A stretch of 64,000 nucleotides of DNA, taken from positions 1 through 64,000 of the forward strand of contig CAIKLP010000046.1 of the NCBI GenBank assembly GCA_903828245.1. Reading direction: 5' to 3'. Origin of the DNA: an uncultured bacterium. GTDB taxonomy: Bacteria > Bacteroidota > Bacteroidia > Sphingobacteriales > Sphingobacteriaceae. Shown piece after piece: positions 28,720 to 37,214 of the stretch. A program made the translations under genes and the position numbers. Numbering within the stretch: position 1 is the first letter of the stretch; each line of letters begins with the position of its first letter. The notes beneath the pieces were generated by a model. That model was not told the DNA's origin. It ran no database searches and was given only the letters and a program-made list of their open reading frames with translations.

Positions 28720-28822
28720 AGCGGTTAAGGTTATGTTTTATATGATTATATAAGCTCGCACAAAATAGGGATATTTTTTTAATTATAATAGCAGAAATGG
28801 CCCTTTCGTGCCAATCTAAATC

Positions 28823-28857
28823 AAAAAAAGCCATTGATGGGATCAATGGCTTTTTTT
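28823..28857. terminator. Bidirectional terminator
   Basis: GCCATTGAT (28830-28838) and ATCAATGGC (28842-28850) form a perfect stem with an A run on the left and a T run on the right. It ends the coiled-coil protein gene, which is transcribed leftward. Confidence 0.85.
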
Positions 28858-28877
28858 GTATAATGATTTTTTAAAAT

Positions 28878-29651
28878 TTATGCTTTATTAATTTGATCAA
28901 TTATACTTTGGATTTGTTCTGCAACGGCTGCTTTTTCCGCATCCAACTTGTTATTCATATCAGATTTTGCATGACTAATATCTCTACTCAATTTAGTTTG
29001 TACATGATGCATTTCATCATGAATTTTCTTGTTTATTACATCTTCTTGTGCGGCTACAATAGCTTTTATAGCGTTGATTTTGCTATTCATTACCACAAAA
29101 ATTACAATTGCTAATATAAGCGCTAAACCTATACCAGCATAGGCGTAGGTGAATTGCTCATCTGCAACTTCTAGTTTCTTTAATTTTGCTTCTGTATCTA
29201 CTCTAAATTCTTCAATAGAAGTTTGCGTTAGTTTTAATGAATCATTGGTAGTTGCAATTTTAAAATTCGCAGAGTTTAAAATTTCTTCTACGCTGGTCAT
29301 TTTATTATTCAATTCTTGAATAGCTTCAAATCTTCCTTCTATTTCAGCCCTTAAACTATTGGTTGCTTTTTTTGCAGCATTAGCAGCGTTTTCTACACCT
29401 GCAAATCTATCTTCAAAATCTTTTTTCAATAAATAGGGCGAAGGAAGTTTTTGAACAGATTTTCCTGCAGCTGTAGTTGTAGTTGCTGTTGCTGGACCTG
29501 CTGCAACTGTTGTTGTAGTTGTTGCAGGTTTTGGAGCTGGTTTAGTTGCTGGACTTGAACTGCCAAGTGGTTTTGATTGAAATTGAGCAAAGCCATTGTT
29601 TACAACAATGCTAAGGCATACAACCAAGATGAGAGATAATAATCTTTTCAT
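28878..29651 (-). CDS. Exported coiled-coil membrane protein, unknown function
   Basis: This is a 257-residue protein of a family I do not recognise. It has a signal peptide (residues 1-22, ending FAQ), a low-complexity Pro/Ala/Thr linker (about 30-65), a helical coiled-coil-like stretch (about 75-165), one transmembrane helix (about 169-188) and a second charged helical region (about 190-257) containing KKIHDEMHHVQTKL. The layout suggests a long periplasmic coiled coil anchored in the membrane, with a cytoplasmic coil. It is probably monocistronic, with a terminator just downstream. Confidence 0.75.
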   Translation of the reverse strand: MKRLLSLILVVCLSIVVNNGFAQFQSKPLGSSSPATKPAPKPATTTTTVAAGPATATTTTAAGKSVQKLPSPYLLKKDFEDRFAGVENAANAAKKATNSLRAEIEGRFEAIQELNNKMTSVEEILNSANFKIATTNDSLKLTQTSIEEFRVDTEAKLKKLEVADEQFTYAYAGIGLALILAIVIFVVMNSKINAIKAIVAAQEDVINKKIHDEMHHVQTKLSRDISHAKSDMNNKLDAEKAAVAEQIQSIIDQINKA

Positions 29652-29802
29652 GACAATGATTTTTGTTTCTACTAATTTAATAAAAAAATATGATTTTGTA
29701 TATATTTAAAAATATGTATAATAAACTAATAATCAAGTACTTATATGTGATTATTAAGCGATAAAATCATTGATAAGTCTTGAAATGCCTATCAATGCTG
29801 AT

Positions 29803-29838
29803 AAAAAAGGACCTTAATATTGAATAAGGTCCTTTTTT
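29803..29838. terminator. Terminator below the small basic gene
   Basis: AAAAAAGGACCTTA (29803-29816) pairs perfectly with TAAGGTCCTTTTTT (29825-29838). It lies 3 bp beyond the stop of the small leftward gene. Confidence 0.88.
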
Positions 29839-29841
29839 GAA

Positions 29842-29946
29842 TTATTTTTTGCTATCTCTTTTTGCTTTTTTATCTGCACGTTTTTCTTTTAAAGATTTAG
29901 CAGGTTCTTTTTTTGCTTCTTTGGTGGGTGATTTTTCTTTAGCCAT
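29842..29946 (-). CDS. Very small, highly basic protein (34 residues)
   Basis: The frame reads MAKEKSPTKEAKKEPAKSLK and then EKRADKKAKRDSKK: about 14 Lys/Arg-rich positions, no hydrophobic core, no cysteine. It lies downstream of purT in the same orientation and is followed directly by a strong terminator, which supports its being a real transcribed gene rather than chance. Small Lys-rich proteins of this kind occur in Chitinophagales genomes without assigned function. A nucleic-acid-binding role is only a guess. Confidence 0.6.
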   Translation of the reverse strand: MAKEKSPTKEAKKEPAKSLKEKRADKKAKRDSKK

Positions 29947-29997
29947 GATTTCTGTTGTTTATATAAGACAAGGTAAGTATTATTTTTTAATAGCTGT

Positions 29998-31188
29998 TTA
30001 CAAAGTAGATATTATATTTGCAGCAGCTGAATTTGCACAATTTCTTGCAGATTCGATACTTTCTGCTCTGGCCAAGCAAACACCCATTCTTCTTTCGCCG
30101 TCTACATTTGGTTTGCCAAATAGTCTAATTTGCGTGTTTGGATTTTCGAGCGCTTTTTCGATGCCCGAAAAACTAACTTTATTGGAATTTCCTTTTACTA
30201 GAATTACACTAGAAGCAGATGGCCCATGTTGCACAATATTGGGAATGGGTAGGTCTAAAATTGCACGCACATGCAAGGCAAATTCAGAAAGGTCTTGCGA
30301 AATCATGGTCACCATTCCAGTGTCATGTGGTCGGGGTGATAATTCTGAAAAATAAACTTCATCTCCTTTGACAAAAAATTCTACGCCAAATAAACCTTTA
30401 CCTCCCAAAGCATTTACCACTTTGCTGGCAATGTCCTGTGCTGCCTTTAAAGCATTTTTCGACATAGGATGTGGTTGCCATGATTCTTGGTAATCGCCAT
30501 GTTCTTGGCGGTGCCCTATAGGTGCACAAAAAGAAATGCCCGCTTGATGTTTAATGGTGAGTAAAGTAATTTCATAATCAAAATCGACAAAGCCCTCAAT
30601 AATTAGGCGTCCTTTTCCAGACCTTCCACCTTGTTGTGCGTATTCCCAAGAGGCTAACACATCTTCTTGTTTTTTTATTACACTTTGTCCTTTTCCTGAG
30701 GAACTCATGATTGGCTTAATAACACAGGGTATCCCAATCTTAGCAACAGCGATTTCAAATTCTTCGAATGTTCCTGCAAATTCAAAAGGAGAAGTTTTTA
30801 CATTTAATTCAAATGCAGCAAGAGATCGAATGCCTTCTCTATTCATGGTTAACCAAGTGGCCTTTGCTGTTGGAATAACCGTAAAGCCTTCGGCCTCTAA
30901 TGCAATTAAAGTGCCGGTAGCTATGGCTTCTACTTCGGGCACTATATAATCTGGCTTTTCTTTGCGAATAATAGTGGCTAATGCTTCACCATCTAACATC
31001 GAAACTACATAGGAACGATGTGCGACTTGCATTGCAGGAGCGTTTGCGTAGCGGTCTACTGCAATTACTTCTACGCCTAATCGTTGAAATTCGATTGCTA
31101 CTTCTTTGCCTAATTCGCCCGAACCCAACAACATCGCTTTTTTGGCGGTGTTGCTAAGTGGTGTTCCAATAGTAATTGTTTTTTCCAT
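29998..31188 (-). CDS. purT: Formate-dependent phosphoribosylglycinamide formyltransferase
   Basis: The 396-residue ATP-grasp enzyme makes formyl-GAR from GAR, formate and ATP in purine synthesis. Landmarks are the N-terminal [26 protein letters not shown], the ATP-grasp segments [16 protein letters not shown] and [12 protein letters not shown], and [11 protein letters not shown]. The length is as expected. The small basic gene follows 51 bp downstream on the same strand. No purine-repressor site was recognised. Confidence 0.97.
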   Translation of the reverse strand: MEKTITIGTPLSNTAKKAMLLGSGELGKEVAIEFQRLGVEVIAVDRYANAPAMQVAHRSYVVSMLDGEALATIIRKEKPDYIVPEVEAIATGTLIALEAEGFTVIPTAKATWLTMNREGIRSLAAFELNVKTSPFEFAGTFEEFEIAVAKIGIPCVIKPIMSSSGKGQSVIKKQEDVLASWEYAQQGGRSGKGRLIIEGFVDFDYEITLLTIKHQAGISFCAPIGHRQEHGDYQESWQPHPMSKNALKAAQDIASKVVNALGGKGLFGVEFFVKGDEVYFSELSPRPHDTGMVTMISQDLSEFALHVRAILDLPIPNIVQHGPSASSVILVKGNSNKVSFSGIEKALENPNTQIRLFGKPNVDGERRMGVCLARAESIESARNCANSAAANIISTL

Positions 31189-31502
31189 ACGGAAAAGTAA
31201 GCATATTTTTTATGCGTACAAAAAAAATCATTTAGCTAATGAACGTGTATAATTAATAATGCTCCATAACTCGTCTTGGTCCGTAATTTTCTTTAATATT
31301 GACCCAATTAATTAAAGTATTTAAGTACATTTATGCTTTATTCGTTTTATAGAATTAATTTGATTTATATAAAAAAGGCAAAATGGAAAGATGCATAGCA
31401 ATTCCATTTCAACTAATCATTACAATCTCACAATACCTTTATTTATAGATAAGTCCTATCGAGCAAATTTGATTATTAGAAATCACCAGGGGTATTAATA
31501 AT
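31189..31502. other. Intergenic region between divergent purT and the His-rich membrane protein
   Basis: The 314 bp must hold two divergent promoters. I saw no clear TAnnTTTG element. A GCATA/TATGC inverted repeat lies close to the purT start (about 31203), and an imperfect TGATT-N6-AATCA dyad (31470-31485) lies 17 bp before the membrane-protein ATG. No gene is visible. Confidence 0.5.
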
Positions 31503-32693
31503 ATGAATTACAAAAAATGGATTTTAGTATTAATCACTAACTTATTAATTGTTGCATTGTTAGGTTTTTTGATGCGATACAAAATTGCTTTTTCTTTCCC
31601 ATATCTTGAGCAAAAACATTTACAACATGCACATTCACATTTTGCTTTTGCCGCCTGGATTAGCCAAGCATTATATCTTATGTTGATTTATTTTCTAGAT
31701 CAACATATTCAGCTAAATTGGAAAAAATACAATTTAATTCTAATTGCAAATACGGTTTTTTCTGTTGGAATGATGATATCTTTTATATTATATGGGTATC
31801 ATATTTCATCAAATACATTTTCTTTCCTTATTGTTTTAACCGCTGTGTTGTTCAGCTTTTTTTTTATAAAAGACACTTTAAAGTTTAAAGAACAAGCTTT
31901 TGTTAAGCACTGGTTTTATGCGGCATTGTTTTTTAATTTCATTTCAAATTTCGGAACATTTTATATAGCTTATTTAATGATAAGCAAATCGTACCAACAA
32001 GATGTTCATCTAGCAAGTGTTTATTTTTATTTGCATTTTCAATATAATGGCTGGTTTATCTTTTCTTGTTTTGGTTTGATGTGCTATCAGTTATTAAAAA
32101 ATATGCAAATAAAAAATTCGATGGCAATTTTCTGGGTGTTTTTCTTATCAACTTTCCCTAGTTATTTTTTATCAATTTTATGGTTTAAAATCCCTTTATC
32201 ACTATATATAATAGTAGTCTTATCATCTTTGTTGCAGCTACTAACATGGGTCTATTTATTGCTTCAGATTTCAACACATAAAAAGAAGTTTGTATTATCA
32301 ACCGATAAGAATTTTTCAAGAATTGTTTGGGTAATTTTATTTTCGTTTACACTCAAATTAATTTTTCAATTGGTTTCAACCGTTCCATTTATTAGTCACA
32401 TAGCCTATAGCTTAAGATCAATTGTTATTGCTTATTTGCACTTGGTTTTATTAGTAATTATCTCCATGTTCATACTTCACTATTTATTTAGATATATTCT
32501 GCTCAAATCAATCTCTAAGTACATTTATTATTTTCTAATTATTATCATCATAAATGAGATTTTGTTAGGCATTCAGGGCTTTGCAGGCATGTTTACGATA
32601 AGCATTCTAAACATCCAGTATTATCTATTTTTCATTAGTATTTTCATTGTATTAAGCGTAATCTCTATTTTTAGGCATATCCAAACTTTATGA
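31503..32693 (+). CDS. Polytopic membrane protein with conserved-looking histidines, unknown function
   Basis: This 396-residue protein has about ten to twelve hydrophobic helices. Histidines cluster at the start of helix 2 (H39, H42, H44, H46 in HLQHAHSHFAFAAW) and recur at H178 in YLHFQYNGWF and in later helices (SHIAYSLR, AYLHLVLL, ILHYLF). That pattern resembles membrane heme or metal sites, as in heme-copper oxidase-like proteins, but I cannot match a known motif. Its place near the nos genes and a fasciclin lipoprotein suggests a respiratory or nitrogen-oxide role; this is inference. Confidence 0.7.
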   Translation: MNYKKWILVLITNLLIVALLGFLMRYKIAFSFPYLEQKHLQHAHSHFAFAAWISQALYLMLIYFLDQHIQLNWKKYNLILIANTVFSVGMMISFILYGYHISSNTFSFLIVLTAVLFSFFFIKDTLKFKEQAFVKHWFYAALFFNFISNFGTFYIAYLMISKSYQQDVHLASVYFYLHFQYNGWFIFSCFGLMCYQLLKNMQIKNSMAIFWVFFLSTFPSYFLSILWFKIPLSLYIIVVLSSLLQLLTWVYLLLQISTHKKKFVLSTDKNFSRIVWVILFSFTLKLIFQLVSTVPFISHIAYSLRSIVIAYLHLVLLVIISMFILHYLFRYILLKSISKYIYYFLIIIIINEILLGIQGFAGMFTISILNIQYYLFFISIFIVLSVISIFRHIQTL

Positions 32694-32759
32694 TTAAAGT
32701 CATAAAATACTATTGTTTCAAGTAGTAATTTTAATTAAACAATTAAATAATTAAACATT

Positions 32760-33323
32760 ATGGAAACAATACTTAAATCTATTATCATTTCAGGAATTGT
32801 ATTAAGTACCGCATGTGGTGGCAACAGTACATCTGAAAATACGAGCAATACAAGTGCCACTGAAACTCCTGCACAAACTGGTCAATCAGGTGTACAAGAT
32901 GATGTTTCTAATCCAAATGTAGTACAAGTTGCTATTGGTAGTAAAGATCATACAACGCTAGTTGCAGCAGTTAAAGCTGGTGAATTAGTTGATGCATTAA
33001 GCAACGCTGGTCCATTTACTGTATTTGCTCCAACAAATGCTGCGTTCAATGCATTGCCTACCGGAACGGTTGAATCGCTATTAACTCCAGAAAAGAAAGA
33101 TGCGCTTATTGATATTTTACAATACCATGTATCTGTTGGGGTTTATAAATTAGAAAATATTCAAGATGGCCAATCTATTGGGCAAGTAAATGGTGGTAAT
33201 GTAATAGTTACTAAAAAAGGGGAAGACTATTTTGTGAATGGTAAAGCTAAAATATTAGGTACTGTTATTGCTTCTAATGGCATTATTTATGTAATAGACC
33301 AAGTGTTAATTCCAGGGCAATAA
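32760..33323 (+). CDS. Fasciclin (FAS1) domain lipoprotein
   Basis: The 187-residue protein has a lipoprotein signal with Cys19 (VLSTAC), a Ser/Thr/Asn-rich tether (about 20-50) and one FAS1 domain (about 58-187). The domain motifs are TTLVAAVKAGELVDALSNAGPFTVFAPTN-like, with GIIYVIDQVL at the end. FAS1 lipoproteins are surface or periplasmic proteins with adhesion or unknown roles; several occur near denitrification genes in Bacteroidota. It lies 66 bp after the His-rich membrane protein, so the two may share a transcript. A terminator follows. Confidence 0.9.
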   Translation: METILKSIIISGIVLSTACGGNSTSENTSNTSATETPAQTGQSGVQDDVSNPNVVQVAIGSKDHTTLVAAVKAGELVDALSNAGPFTVFAPTNAAFNALPTGTVESLLTPEKKDALIDILQYHVSVGVYKLENIQDGQSIGQVNGGNVIVTKKGEDYFVNGKAKILGTVIASNGIIYVIDQVLIPGQ

Positions 33324-33355
33324 ATTTATTGCTAATAAAATTTATCGTAATAAGT

Positions 33356-33392
33356 AAAAAAGCATGGCGTATTAACGCTATGCTTTTTTTTA
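33356..33392. terminator. Terminator after the fasciclin gene
   Basis: AGCATGGCG and CGCTATGCT pair with one G-T wobble around tattaa, preceded by an A run and followed by a T run. It separates the fasciclin gene from the converging nos operon. Confidence 0.88.
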
Positions 33393-33452
33393 TTTAAGTT
33401 AATCGGTATCACGTTCGTAATACTAAATTATTCCGCTAATTTCTTCTTGAAT

Positions 33453-34220
33453 TTAATGATCTTTCTTGTTGAATTTTCTTAGTGAAATCATAAAAGGGAT
33501 AATCATCCATAAAAATAAAAGTGAGGAGGAAAAGAATATTCCCCAACCGGTGCCAAATGTTTGTTTGAATACTGCTCCTGTAAACCCAAGCATAGCGGAT
33601 AGGTCTAGTTGCAGTAGGATTACTATTCTTGATAAATCTATTGGGTTTAAAGCAGCTATTATGGCAATCCAATTTTCCATTGGATAATCTGCTAGTTGAA
33701 ATAATAGAAACATAATTAGGCCATCAAATAATAAAGAGAAGAAAAGCCAAATTAAAATTGACATTCCAATCCCTTTAGCTTTGTCTCTAGCTATGATAGA
33801 GCATAAGAATGCTAAGGAAGTAAATATTACCGATATAATACAACCCATAACAATTAGAATAATGCCTATTAAGTTTGGACTGTAAAGTAATATTGGAATT
33901 CCAGCGCCAATTATAAATGAAATAATAAGTGATGTGTTTAGCCCTAAATATAAGCTAATCCAAATTTTATTTCTTTTGATAGGCTGACTAATTAAAAGCT
34001 CTATAAATTCTGAGCTATTATAAATATATATAGTGGAAAATATGATTGCTACTAGCGGAACATTAAGTAGTATTAAATTTAACAAACTTAACAACCCTTT
34101 AGCTTCATTATCTTCTAGGCTAAACATACTAAATGACATGATCGCTAACAGAAGTGTATAGAATAGAATTATTTTATTTCTTAATATATCTAGCATTACA
34201 AATTTAATGATTCTATTCAT
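33453..34220 (-). CDS. nosY: NosY-like ABC transporter permease
   Basis: The 255-residue membrane protein has six hydrophobic segments and is the last gene of the nos operon. NosDFY together support maturation of the CuZ site of nitrous oxide reductase, NosFY as an ABC complex that works with periplasmic NosD. The assignment rests on the permease layout (QPIKRNKIWISLYLG near the middle) and on its coupling to nosF through an ATGA overlap. ABC-2-type permeases diverge strongly, so sequence alone would be weak evidence. Confidence 0.88.
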   Translation of the reverse strand: MNRIIKFVMLDILRNKIILFYTLLLAIMSFSMFSLEDNEAKGLLSLLNLILLNVPLVAIIFSTIYIYNSSEFIELLISQPIKRNKIWISLYLGLNTSLIISFIIGAGIPILLYSPNLIGIILIVMGCIISVIFTSLAFLCSIIARDKAKGIGMSILIWLFFSLLFDGLIMFLLFQLADYPMENWIAIIAALNPIDLSRIVILLQLDLSAMLGFTGAVFKQTFGTGWGIFFSSSLLFLWMIIPFMISLRKFNKKDH

Positions 34221-34927
34221 ATGAGTTGTGCTTTAAGAATAGTTGAAATAGCTTTAGATAATTTTTCTTCTCCAGTTTTGTTTTTAAGTTCTTCTACTGT
34301 TTGGTGTATCAGTAATTCACCATCTTGCATGAATACAATTTCTGAAACGAGTTCTTCTAAATCGCTCAATAGGTGAGAGGTTATTAAAATTAATTTGCCC
34401 TTAGATTTTTCTAATAACATTTTTTCTTTTAATATTTCAGCCGAAATTGGATCAAGCCCTGCAGTTGGTTCGTCTAATATATATACAAGAGGATTGAACA
34501 TAAAGGCTAATGCGGCACTTACTTTTTGTGTGGTGCCTCCAGAAAGCGTTCGCATTCTTTTGTTTAAAATTTGATCTAATTTATATGCTTTATATAGATC
34601 TTCGTCAAATGATAGATGGCCGCCTCTAAGCTCTTTCATCATTTCAACTATTTGCCCAATACTCATATTCTCTGGATACTTGCCTATTTGCGGCATATAT
34701 CCAATATAATTTCGGTAATCAGTTTCGTTGAAAATAGATTTATTGTTAAATGTAATTTCTCCCGAATCTGGCAGAACCATACCGAGGATACTTTTTATAA
34801 GTGTTGTTTTACCACAACTATTTGGACCGATTAAAGCAATGCATTCCGACTGATTAAATTTAGTCGAAATTCCTTTTAGAACTGCTAATTTATTGTATTT
34901 TTTTCTTAATTCTATTAGCTCAATCAT
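34217..34927 (-). CDS. nosF: NosF-like ABC transporter ATP-binding protein
   Basis: The 236-residue ATPase shows Walker A GPNSCGKT (34-41), the signature LSGGTTQK (128-135) and Walker B with DEPTAGLDP (152-160). LSGGTTQKV is the form usual in NosF proteins. It would power NosY in supplying a sulfur or copper-site component to NosD and NosZ. It overlaps nosD upstream and nosY downstream by 4 bp each. Confidence 0.93.
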   Translation of the reverse strand: MIELIELRKKYNKLAVLKGISTKFNQSECIALIGPNSCGKTTLIKSILGMVLPDSGEITFNNKSIFNETDYRNYIGYMPQIGKYPENMSIGQIVEMMKELRGGHLSFDEDLYKAYKLDQILNKRMRTLSGGTTQKVSAALAFMFNPLVYILDEPTAGLDPISAEILKEKMLLEKSKGKLILITSHLLSDLEELVSEIVFMQDGELLIHQTVEELKNKTGEEKLSKAISTILKAQLI

Positions 34928-36162
34928 ATAACTACTGAATGCATTCGTGGTTTATTATCAATAAAATTTTCTGGAGTTAAACTAGGTATTATTTTTTCTG
35001 ATTTGTCTAATAAGCTAACCATAAAACTTCTAAACAATAGCATTAATGAAGAATTAGATTCGACCATAACGGAGAATAAACTTAATGGCCGATAGGGAAC
35101 GTCTCCAAATTTATCTTTGTCTAAATCGTAGCCTTCATATTTATCCCAATAATTTTCATTAAAGGTGTTAAGCACTAAAGTTCCATTTGTACCGATGTCA
35201 AAAGTGTTCCCTAAGAAATTATTCTCTCGAATAATATTATCCATGCAACTTGCTTGAATTTTCATTCCCCACCCATTTTCTTTCAATGTATTATGCTCCA
35301 CTAATATTCTATTAGTCCCTTCCATGTAAATGCCAGAAGTGTTGTTGTTAAACCTATTGTGAAGAATATAGCTATCTGAAATTTCTTTTAACAACAGCCC
35401 ATAAGCTGCATCACCCCAATTATTGAGAAAGTAATTATTAAACATTTTTACACGGTGGGTAAACATTACAGATACTCCAGCACCATTATTTTTAAACACA
35501 TTAGAGATATAGGCATCATCATTCGAAAACATAAAATGAAGACCATAACGAATATTTGCAAAGGAAATATTTCGCCAAATAACAGAATTTGTTACAAATT
35601 CGAAATATATACCATCTCTATGCCCATTAATTTTATTGCCTACAATAATAATACTATCACTTTTCCAACAATGAATTCCATTTCCTATTTGTTGTTCTTC
35701 AACGCCCTTAGCATGTATTCGATTATGCTCGATTTTACAATGGTTTGCTTGTTGTAAGTAGATCCCAAAAAAATTATCGCGAAGTTCGTTGTTCTTGATA
35801 ATCACATTATCGCAGTTATAAATTTTTATAGCACCTGGATCATCAAGAGTTGAAAATCCTGAATTCTGAATGATTAAGCCTTGAACTATTACACCACTAG
35901 ATTTTATACTTAGAATTTCGTATTTATTTTGTCCATCAAGCACTGGCTTGTTTATTCCTAGTAGCGTAATTTTTTTTTGAATAATGATATTTCCTTCTTT
36001 ATATGTTCCCTCATGAATAACAATGGTGTCTTCATCATGGGCCTCAGACAAGGCTTTTTTTATTTTTTGATGGGAGTATTTAGCCCCTACATGTATATTT
36101 TTAGCACAGATAGGCAAGCATATTATTAGCAATAAAATTATAAATACTGGAATGCGCATCAT
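34924..36162 (-). CDS. nosD: NosD, nitrous oxide reductase maturation protein
   Basis: The exported 412-residue protein has a signal peptide (about 1-20, ending ICAKN) and then right-handed parallel beta-helix repeats of the carbohydrate-binding/CASH type (GIYLQQANHCKIEHNRI, GIYMEGTNRILVEHN). The C-terminus carries the typical NENYWDKYEGYDLDKDKFGD and PYRPLSLFSVMVE segments. NosD works with NosFY to assemble the CuZ cluster. I start at the first ATG of the ATGATG overlapping the nosL stop; the eight upstream codons lie within nosL. Confidence 0.95.
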   Translation of the reverse strand: MMRIPVFIILLLIICLPICAKNIHVGAKYSHQKIKKALSEAHDEDTIVIHEGTYKEGNIIIQKKITLLGINKPVLDGQNKYEILSIKSSGVIVQGLIIQNSGFSTLDDPGAIKIYNCDNVIIKNNELRDNFFGIYLQQANHCKIEHNRIHAKGVEEQQIGNGIHCWKSDSIIIVGNKINGHRDGIYFEFVTNSVIWRNISFANIRYGLHFMFSNDDAYISNVFKNNGAGVSVMFTHRVKMFNNYFLNNWGDAAYGLLLKEISDSYILHNRFNNNTSGIYMEGTNRILVEHNTLKENGWGMKIQASCMDNIIRENNFLGNTFDIGTNGTLVLNTFNENYWDKYEGYDLDKDKFGDVPYRPLSLFSVMVESNSSLMLLFRSFMVSLLDKSEKIIPSLTPENFIDNKPRMHSVVI

Positions 36163-37163
36163 TTTTTTGAAAGTAATTCTTCCCAAGTGATATCTTTTGC
36201 AGCGAAATAATTTTTATAAACTATCGCAGAATCTAAATTACTGAATGCCGCAATTCCACCTCCCATAGGACTAGCAATACCATTACCTTGGATGAAAATC
36301 AAATTTTCTATGTTTATTAGTGCGTTATTATTTAAGTAATTCGAGGCAAAGTATGTTTTTATTTTAAACGTCTCCGTTTTTTGCTCTTTCACGAAAGAAG
36401 TCATGCAGTCAATGTCATCAAATTTGTATGCTTTCCCATGATTTGTTTTTAGTTCACAAGAAAATCTTGGATCAACAATTGTCATTCTACAAAAATCACA
36501 GGGGTCTGAGTTGTATTTTACACTTACTGGTTCGTCGTTCGAACAACCAGTTATTCCTCCAAAGCAAATGCTTATTAAGATAAGATTTAAAGCTGTGTTT
36601 AATTTTTTACTTTTTCGTTCTAAGTACATTCCAATTAGCATAAATATTCCAGATAAGATAAATAAAACACCTCCAATATCAGGTATTGAGTAGGCACCAA
36701 AATTCAATAGTTGTTTAAATCCAATTAATGGTGGTTGATAGGCCATGCCAGGAACTATGATTGCTGCTGCTGGATTTAGATTGTGTCCATAATCATATTC
36801 CCATCTCCAAAAATCAACCATAGCGATAATTCCAAATGCTACAAATGCAAAAAATAGGATAGGTAACATTTTTTTACTTTTTGTTAAGGCAATTACAATT
36901 GAAAATATGGAAAAGAATAAAATAATATATGGTAAAACAGTAAATTCAATAAAATCGTTTTCGTGTAGGGTTTTCATACCTATGTAATGATTTAAGCCAT
37001 TAATAATATCAACGGCACCAGCTAATTTATTTGAGTAGATAAGCAAACGCAAGCCTTCAGGATATTGAGGTGCATCTAAATCTATTCTCCAAATTGGAAC
37101 AAATATCGAAACGAATAAAAATATTGCTGAAAGTATTAAAAGTATTTGAGTAATTTTTTTCAT
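36159..37163 (-). CDS. nosL: Membrane protein fused to NosL copper chaperone
   Basis: The 334-residue protein has two parts. Residues 1-180 hold about five membrane spans with a large exported loop (FVPIWRIDLDAPQYPEGL). Residues 205-334 are a NosL domain with the copper-binding CDFCRM (222-227), DIDCMTSFV (about 251-259) and a GNGIASPMGGG segment. At the join, residues 185-207 read like a complete lipoprotein signal (Lys-rich start, hydrophobic run, GITGC with Cys207). NosL delivers copper to NosZ. An internal start at Met179 could also yield free NosL. Genes for the membrane part often stand separately in other nos clusters, as far as I recall. Confidence 0.9.
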   Translation of the reverse strand: MKKITQILLILSAIFLFVSIFVPIWRIDLDAPQYPEGLRLLIYSNKLAGAVDIINGLNHYIGMKTLHENDFIEFTVLPYIILFFSIFSIVIALTKSKKMLPILFFAFVAFGIIAMVDFWRWEYDYGHNLNPAAAIIVPGMAYQPPLIGFKQLLNFGAYSIPDIGGVLFILSGIFMLIGMYLERKSKKLNTALNLILISICFGGITGCSNDEPVSVKYNSDPCDFCRMTIVDPRFSCELKTNHGKAYKFDDIDCMTSFVKEQKTETFKIKTYFASNYLNNNALINIENLIFIQGNGIASPMGGGIAAFSNLDSAIVYKNYFAAKDITWEELLSKK

Positions 37164-37170
37164 GATAATG

Positions 37171-37206
37171 AAAATAAAAAAGAGGGAGTATGTTGAATAC
37201 TCCCTC
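37171..37206 (-). terminator. Terminator between nosZ and nosL
   Basis: GAGGGAGTAT (37182-37191) and ATACTCCCTC (37197-37206) form a perfect 10-bp stem with a 5-base loop. On the minus strand a T-rich run follows (A-rich 37171-37181). It lies just after the nosZ stop and before nosL. Confidence 0.85.
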
Positions 37207-37214
37207 GGAAAATC

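Noticed and set aside
29837-30355. A rightward 172-residue frame within purT
   Set aside because: It is the antisense shadow of the well-supported purT coding sequence and shows no family likeness.
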